Shown: in pieces, positions 58,096-64,000 of the stretch
Numbering within the stretch: position 1 is the first letter of the stretch
How the letters are laid out: every line of letters begins with the position of its first letter
DNA from: Cytospora piceicola
Taxonomy: Eukaryota; Ascomycota; Sordariomycetes; Diaporthales; Cytosporaceae
Assembly (NCBI GenBank): GCA_023375675.1
Contig: JALQBC010000020.1
Coordinates: forward strand, 186,001 to 250,000
DNA: 64,000 bases
Reading direction: 5' to 3'
Program-made: the position numbers and the translations under genes
Notes under the pieces: model-generated
Databases searched by the model: none
What the model saw: the letters and a program-made list of their open reading frames with translations, nothing else
Told to the model about the DNA's origin: nothing

Positions 58096-58715
58096 GGGGC
58101 GCGGGGGGGCGGGGGGGGGGTGGGGAAGGGGAGATACTGGTCTGTGAGGGCGTGGTATGTTGGGCTTGCGGGTGCTTCTGGAATGGAGGGGGGTGGGGGG
58201 GCAGGGGTTTGGGGGGCATAGAGGTGGTGTGATCAGGGGGTGGGTGATGATAGGGTGGGTGCAACGAACAACATATACTACATATAGATACCCGGTATAC
58301 GAAAATAGCGATTGGGGGGTAAAGGTAGCGAATACAGGTATGGTGACTGTCTCGAGGGGGGTATATAGTTATTATACCACTGGGGTGCCTCGGCATCTGA
58401 GTGCCCGGAGAGCAACTGTAGTTACGGGGGCATTTTTTTTTCTCATACAAAGAATGAACGGGTCAGGGCGTGTCTGGGCACGATGTCAGCTACCCATTCT
58501 TCCTCCTTGTCGTCTCCAGACACAAGGCATGATGACTTCAGCCTCTTCGGTGTAGGGCACGGGGTCCAACGTGACTTGGCCGCCCGGCCCTCTGTCCTCC
58601 AACGGCAATGTCCCCTCAGTATCCAAGATCACTTCATACTACATCTCGTGGTAGCTGTCTTCCTTCATTTCAACAAGGTATTTGTCTTCTTTGTAGTGCC
58701 ACAAATTTCGTGCCA
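58096..58715. other. Intergenic, 3' side of the 5-phosphatase gene
   Basis: G-rich run right after the stop (58096-58210), then ordinary DNA. No gene supported. Confidence 0.5.
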
Positions 58716-59748
58716 TCACCGTACGTCAGCTTGTCCTTGCAGCCCGAACATCACCCATCCCTTCATCCTGCCCAGTCGGCCAGATCTGCAACCTTGCCAA
58801 GTAACCGCCGTTGGGCGCCCGGCACTTGATGTCACGTCGCTTTGTGTACCATTTTCGTCCCCCAAAGATACCACCGAGCCATCACACATCTTGACATTGG
58901 CGTAGCTCGGAGTAACAAGCCAGATCGGACGCTTAGATTCCCTTAGAGGGGGCCGGTGGTGAGAAGGTCTCGGGGCTTCACTACTCAAGTGGTGTCGCAC
59001 CTTTTGGTACTCAGTGGCCGTCACTGACCCACTCTTGGGCGTTTCACCTTCGATCTCGCTCCCCGACGACGGCGGCGTAGGAACCGGCACTGGCGACGGC
59101 GCGGACCCGAGACGCCGGCAGGTAAACGACAGGGACGCGATCGCACGTGGATGGTGCGAATGGCCGGTCGTTTCCTGTTGCCGTTGGCCTGGGCTGTTGT
59201 TGTTGGGGCCTGGTTCCGACCTCTGGGTATTGTCTAGCCGACGCGACCGACCTGGTGACACGGCGCAACTTGCCCTCGTGCACCACCACCTTCACCTGTG
59301 CCTCCCTCGCCACGAGCTCCCTCCCTCGCTCGGACCGGCCAGGGGAAGAACTCGTCACCGGCCCGCGCTGTCTTGGGCTCCCCTCCCCCGCGAGCCCTGT
59401 TGTCGTGGCCTGGAAGGTGACTGCGGCGCCGGCGCTGTTTGACTGCGTCCTGAGGTCCATGGATGCATCCGTCCAGAAGAATGTGTCTCTCTTGGGGTCT
59501 TGGACTCTGCCCTGGTCGTCATCGCCGTCGTCGTCGTCGTGGGTGATGCTTGAGGCGTAGGCCAGGGCGCCGGGGGTGTCTTTGATGGTGACTTTCACCG
59601 TGTGGGGTCGGGCCTGGTTGTTTCTTGGATGGGTAAGATGAGTGGTGTGTGAGGACAAGACGATTGTTCTGTGTTGCCAAGAAGCCGTGTCATCGACATA
59701 TGGATCTAGCTCGCAATTTGCGTGGATTGATTGGTACGTACAGACCAA
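58716..59748 (-). CDS. Possible hypothetical gene with an RNase H-like motif; exon structure unresolved
   Basis: Two overlapping minus-strand open frames (59748-59044 and 59261-58716) have no early ATG and would have to be internal exons. The upstream one contains 'DTFFWTDASMDLRT' followed by 'SAGAAVTFQ', which resembles the first strands of RNase H-like domains (FxTDGS...GAG). A candidate first exon with ATG 60264 and a GTAAGT donor near 60100 lies further upstream. I could not connect these parts in frame, and the GC-rich DNA yields fortuitous ORFs, so this is only a hint. Confidence 0.2.
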
Positions 59749-60712
59749 AAGTGATGCCGCTCGGGCACCTGACAGAATTTAGGTTGTGCTGATTTGGTCC
59801 GAGTGCAAGTACAGTCAGCACCGTCAGCGATGATTCACCTAATCGAGAGGTACGGGACTACCCAAGGTAGGCAGGTAGGTTGTTATGGCGCGCCCGCTCT
59901 ATTCTCAGGCCTCGGAAGGCCCTCCTGGGACCCTCCCTCTCTAGGGCAGGAGTGGCATGCGTGTTTATGTGTATGCCGGGCACGATGCGTGGAGGAGCTG
60001 CCTTGACGGTTGATGCGCGTGGCCTTGTTTGACTCCCCCGTGAACAAGACACCTGCTTGGGAGTTAGTCGGTGTGCTGGGAGAGAAATGCGAGTAACTTA
60101 CCACTGATCTTAATGAGAACGAGGTTCAGGTCCTTTAGTTTCTGTTTGTAGAGTTCTGCGACAAGAGTACCACTGTTTACGTCGGTAGGCCATGTTGGGG
60201 AATGCCGATGTGGTGACCATGTTGGTCGTGATGATGCTACCCAGGTGATCAACAATCCGCCCATCCCTGAGCGGGCTCGTCATAAAGTCTTGTTCTTTTC
60301 CTTTTTATATACCTAGATGCCTACCTAGGTATACCGCCGGAGCCTCCTGTTTGGACTCTAGTCGTTGACTTTCTCCTAACCCACCTCCCAAAACCTGTAT
60401 TGTATATTGTATTGCGTTGTATTGTACATTATAAATGACGAATGTATCATCATCTATTTCTTCTTGATATCCGTCGTGCCTCATGCGCTCTCTCCTTATG
60501 TAATCTCATGTTCATGCTTCATGGGACAATGGGGGAAGAAGGAGAAAAGACAGCCATCTGCTGCCGAGGTAAATTCACCCACCACCCTTCCGACCTTCTT
60601 TGAAGATATTGGTGCCAGCCCCCTTCTATCCAGGAACCTACCAGCCCCGCCAAATTTCTTGGAAAATGTAAATTCATTAGATGGTCGTCTCCTTTCCTGC
60701 GGAGGCGCCGTT

Positions 60713-62084
60713 TTAGAAGTCCTTGAAATAGTCGTCATACTTCATCCTCAACTCGTCCGTGTACCGCTCACTGTTGGCGTCTTCCTCGGGGTATATGTCG
60801 AAGCACTGGGCGTCTCCGGGGAACCTGATGGGCGGGATGATGGGGCCCCTCTGCCGTCGGTTGTACACGCCGTCCCAGTCGACCCCCCTGAAGAAGGGGT
60901 GCTCTTTCACCTTCTTCGCGCCCCCGCTCACGTTGCCCAGCCTGCGGGACCGGTCCGTGTTGCAGAAGGATCTGATGATATCCTTGGCTTCCGGGGAGAT
61001 GGGTGGCTCTTGTGGGAAGACGACTGGCTTTTCGACGATTCTAGAGGGATCAGTGTTAGCAATCTCGTTCTTCCTAGTCCGCGCGAGGTTACGGCGCGTT
61101 TGGGTTTGGTCGCACTCACTGCTTGTAAATCTCAATGGGGTTCTGATGCCAGAACGGGGGATATCCCGTCAGGAACTCGTATATCAATATCCCCAGTGCC
61201 CACCAGTCCACGGCCGTGGTGTGTCCCTTGTTATGGATGACCTCTGGCGCCAGGTATTCGGGCGTGCCGCACAGCGTATACGTCTCCGTGGTAGCTAGCC
61301 GTTTCGCAAAGCCAAAGTCCACAAGCTTGATGTGTCCTTCCTCGTCTAGCAGCAGGTTCTCGGGTTTGAGGTCGCGGTAGGCGACGCCCCCTTGTTTCTC
61401 GTGTAGGTATTCCAGCACCAGGACGATCTCGGCGGCGTAGTATCGCGCCATTGACTCGTTGAAGCGGCGGAATTTCCGAAGGTATGAGAATAGTTCGCCG
61501 CCGGGGACGTAGTCGAGGAGGAGGAAGAGGTGGTCGCTATCGGAGAAGGAGGCGAGGAGGTTTGTTATGAACGGGTGTCCGCTCACGTCACCGAGGATCT
61601 CGCGCTCGTGTCGCACGTGGTCGATCTGTTTGAGTTTGATGACTGCATGTTTGCGATCAGCCACTAGATCGAGTTCTTGGAAGGAAAGAGGTTCTTTTTT
61701 CTGCTTCTACCCGGACGAAACATTGCACAAACCTTCTGTTTTCCGTAATATCTTGAGTGCGAACACTTTTGTCCGTTCGGCTTCGTTCTGTGGGCTCGAC
61801 AGTCGCACGAGGCAGACGCGAGCGAAGGTGCCTTGAGAAGGGTACTCGTGTAAGCTTGCCGTACTTTCCCTGGGCCATCTTTCAAGTTGCATTTCTGTCT
61901 ACCTACCCGTGCCGAGAGTTCTCACCCTGGAGAAGTCGTCCAGCCTCAATTTCCTCGAAGTCTTGGAGGCGTCGCTGGGCGCCCCAGGGGCTACCACGCC
62001 GCTCATTGCTTGTGTCTTGTCCAGGGTCCGGCTTGCGCCAGCGTGACCAACCGTGGCTGGTACCTGCGCGACGGTGGCAGCCAT
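60713..62084 (-). CDS. cAMP-dependent protein kinase (PKA) catalytic subunit, 375 aa
   Basis: Exons 62084-61907, 61831-61733, 61642-61120, 61040-60713 (1128 nt), all joined in frame. Motifs in order: 'RTLGTGTFARVCLV' glycine loop, 'VFALKILRKTE' Lys, 'YVPGGELFSYLRKF', 'VAYRDLKPENLLLDEEGHIKLVDFGFA', activation loop 'YTLCGTPEYLAPEVI', 'GYPPFWHQNPIEIYKQIVEKP' and the C-terminal hydrophobic 'YDDYFKDF'. The short ~60-residue N-terminus, without the glutamine-rich extension of the main fungal PKA catalytic subunit, suggests the second isoform (PKAC2-like). It phosphorylates R-R-x-S/T sites downstream of cAMP in nutrient sensing, germination and, in pathogens, virulence. It converges with the 5-phosphatase gene side of the window. 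Confidence 0.95.
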
Positions 62085-62649
62085 CTTGGTGGACTCGGAA
62101 GGGAGGGAGCACAATGGAGGTCGTGGGCGGTGTGGTTTGTGTATGTGTGATACTTCGAGTAAGGTTGCAGGTTTGCGCCCCGAGTTTCTCTTGCAGCCTG
62201 CTGCTTCTTTTGGGTGTTACAAAGAGGGAGAACGGGGGAGTCTGCACCGAGGTACCGAGTGGGACCAATGCCGGCTGGGTCGAGGGACGGAGCCGTATGT
62301 GCGTATCCGTTGGTTTACATGTAGCGCCTTGTCGGGTCAGTAGGAAGGAGGCCAAGCTACACTAATTCCTGTTCCGATATTTGTGCGACCTCTGGTTGGC
62401 GGGTCGCGCAAGCACGGCGCTGAATGCTGAGACGGCGGAACGGGGAAGTCGAGGTATTTCAGTCAGTCAGGCAGTCAGTCAGGCAGTCAGTCAGTCAATC
62501 ACTGATGGCGGTCGGCGGTCGGGGACTTTAGCAGGATCGCGATGCCGGTGGGGGGGTTCAAGGGGGGGCAGGAGGTGGTCCGGGAGGATCAACAGGGTGG
62601 AATTGTCATTGTCTGCGGGTCGATCGTTGTTCGGGCATAAAGGATGTGT

Positions 62650-62654
<5 letters not shown>

Positions 62655-62681
<27 letters not shown>

Positions 62682-62684
62682 ATG
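62655..62684. repeat. (GGAT)n microsatellite
   Basis: About seven uninterrupted GGAT units roughly 570 bp upstream of the PKA start. Confidence 0.9.
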
Positions 62685-63235
62685 AACGGAGTAAAGAGTG
62701 CGTTTAGTGAGTATGGTGGTAATTGAGATATCTGGTAAAAGGTAAAAGTGAGAGCTGACAGACAAACGGTAGAGGTTGAACAGGAAAGAAGAGGGCCAGC
62801 TGGCTGCGCATGCAAGGAATTATGTAGGTGATCAAGTGGTGAGATGGAGAATGAGCGTGAGCTAATGCAACCTTGCTTCGCACGCTGCCACGGAAAGTAG
62901 TAAGTGAGTGGCACTGGCACAGGCCTGGCCCGGGTAAAGTGGACGGATTGGGCAGTTCCCTGGAGGGGAAGTGTGGTTTCGGGTCTGTGTGATTTTTTTG
63001 CGGGTTGTGGAGTTGGATATGGAGATGGGTATGGGTATGGAAATGGGTATGGAGATGGAGATGGATATGGGGTTTCGCAATCAATTGACTATTTGGCGCT
63101 GGCGTTGGCGCTGGGTGCTGAAAGCTCTGAATGATGGTGCATTGGGTGAGTGATTGGGAAGGAAGCGAGGATACTTTGCAGCAAATTGGTGAATGTCCAT
63201 GGATACTACTCCAGGGCTACTAATTACCAGTTACC

Positions 63236-63980
63236 TAAGTACCCTAGGCACCTACGTACTTGGGCACCCAGGTACTTGGTAGAATTAAATACGTAGGTAC
63301 CTGCCTAGGTATTTAATTTTGAGCTAACTAGGTACCTATTGTGTGTCGTTGCCGTTCCGTTGTCGTCGTTTATTATCGTTTGTTTTGACTTACTCATGTT
63401 ACTGTACTTTTAAAAGCGAGGTTGTTGGAAGAGCGAACAATTTGACGTCATATTTCCTGCAGATCTATTCGAGAGCCAATTCCGAAGAGAGTTTACTTTG
63501 AAGATTGATGATGAGATCGAAGGTGTTGGTGAACGATATGCTGGATATGGTTTATGAGGGTGCATGTGTCCAAGATCCTGGGCTGGGCGCGTGGTGGGGG
63601 TGGGCACAATGATGATATCACCTACCCCCCTTCCACACCCCCCCCTCAAGGGCTTCGTGCGTCCTGGTGTCCTCCGTTTCTCAACCCTTGTCCCCGTCCT
63701 GGTCCGGATCCGGGTCCGGGGTCCGGGTTCCTTGTGCATAGCTCGCTCCTCATGCTTGACTCGGGACGGAGTACGTATATCACCACAGTATCAGTATTGT
63801 GAGGCATCAGTAACTAAGTACCTAGGTACCTAGGTAGCTGCAGAGGACAACTGGGTACAGATGTGTAATGTGAGTACACCGTAACACCTTATATTATCCT
63901 GACCTACCACGGGGCATACATCTACCTAGGTAGGTATACATTCAAGGATGTTCTTCAAGTACGTACCTAGGTAACATACT
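63236..63980. repeat. Dispersed CCTAGGTA palindromic repeats
   Basis: ACCTAGGTA / TACCTAGGT and variants occur at least seven times (63241, 63290, 63303, 63328, 63819, 63924, 63965 regions). The same motif occurs near 50110, 50326, 55483 and 60322. The core CCTAGG is its own reverse complement. Confidence 0.8.
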
Positions 63981-64000
63981 CTGGAATTGTAGCATCCGCC

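Larger units (their letters stand above)
62085..64000. other. Promoter/5' leader of the PKA gene and intergenic DNA with simple repeats
   Basis: About 1.9 kb without a supported gene. It holds CAGT/CAGG repeats (62463-62499), (GGAT)n (62655-62684), a GGTATG/GGAGAT tract (63013-63072) and, from 63230 to the end, many CCTAGGTA palindromes. Confidence 0.7.

Noticed and set aside
57506..58450. Long minus-strand ORFs (up to 314 aa) opposite the 5-phosphatase gene
   Set aside because: They are Pro/Ala/Ser/Arg-rich translations of the antisense of a very high GC3 gene with complete catalytic motifs on the other strand.
1..64000. CRISPR arrays or bacterial-type operons
   Set aside because: The sequence is clearly fungal nuclear DNA with spliceosomal introns; the repeat tracts are simple tandem repeats without spacers.

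Overview
The window is nuclear DNA of a filamentous ascomycete (Pezizomycotina, most likely Sordariomycetes). The evidence is short introns of about 50-130 nt with GTAAGT/GTGAGT donors and CTGAC/CTAAC-like branch sites, a ~9.9-kb LTR-bounded element destroyed by repeat-induced point mutation (RIP), and fungus-specific families (HET domain, DUF7708-like STAND N-terminus, DUF7025-AAA, DUF7580, C2H2 proteins). Exon models were built by hand, and most were checked to give an exact multiple of three.

Layout. 1-114: 5' end of a probable beta-lactamase/transesterase-like gene, cut by the window edge. 614-10505: LTR element with 190-bp LTRs, a perfect 5-bp target duplication and a heavily RIPed interior. 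11.2-17.8 kb: a STAND-like gene without a visible P-loop (-) and a DUF7025/AAA+ ATPase (+). 19.4-24.2 kb: an amino-acid permease with two consecutive 3-nt microexons, and a MATE transporter. 24.6-25.9 kb: a HET-domain pseudogene. 26.3-32.0 kb: an RRM-like protein, a DMT/EamA transporter and an MFS sugar transporter with a cluster of CreA-like sites upstream. 33.3-35.1 kb: an FHA-like/kinase protein whose HRD is HRG. 35.5-38.1 kb: a C2H2 protein (-). 38.6-43.0 kb: a DUF7580-subtilisin protein followed by a 291-aa protein that I tentatively place with the fungal gasdermin-like proteins. 43.6-44.8 kb: SDR. 45.1-45.7 kb: small secreted cysteine-rich protein (-). 46.8-48.1 kb: decayed MFS transporter. 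48.1-52.3 kb: gene-poor DNA. 52.3-63 kb: core signalling genes, namely casein kinase 1, an inositol-polyphosphate 5-phosphatase with a C-terminal anchor, and a PKA catalytic subunit (-).

How it fits together. The left 48 kb looks accessory: a RIPed element, two pseudogenes, transporters and several components typical of fungal non-self recognition and cell death (STAND-like, HET, DUF7580-S8 protease). The right 12 kb is conserved core genome. The most interesting unit is the co-oriented subtilisin/gasdermin-like pair at 38.6-43.0 kb. It resembles the het-Q2/het-Q1 principle of Podospora anserina, in which a subtilisin-like protease cleaves a gasdermin-like pore former.
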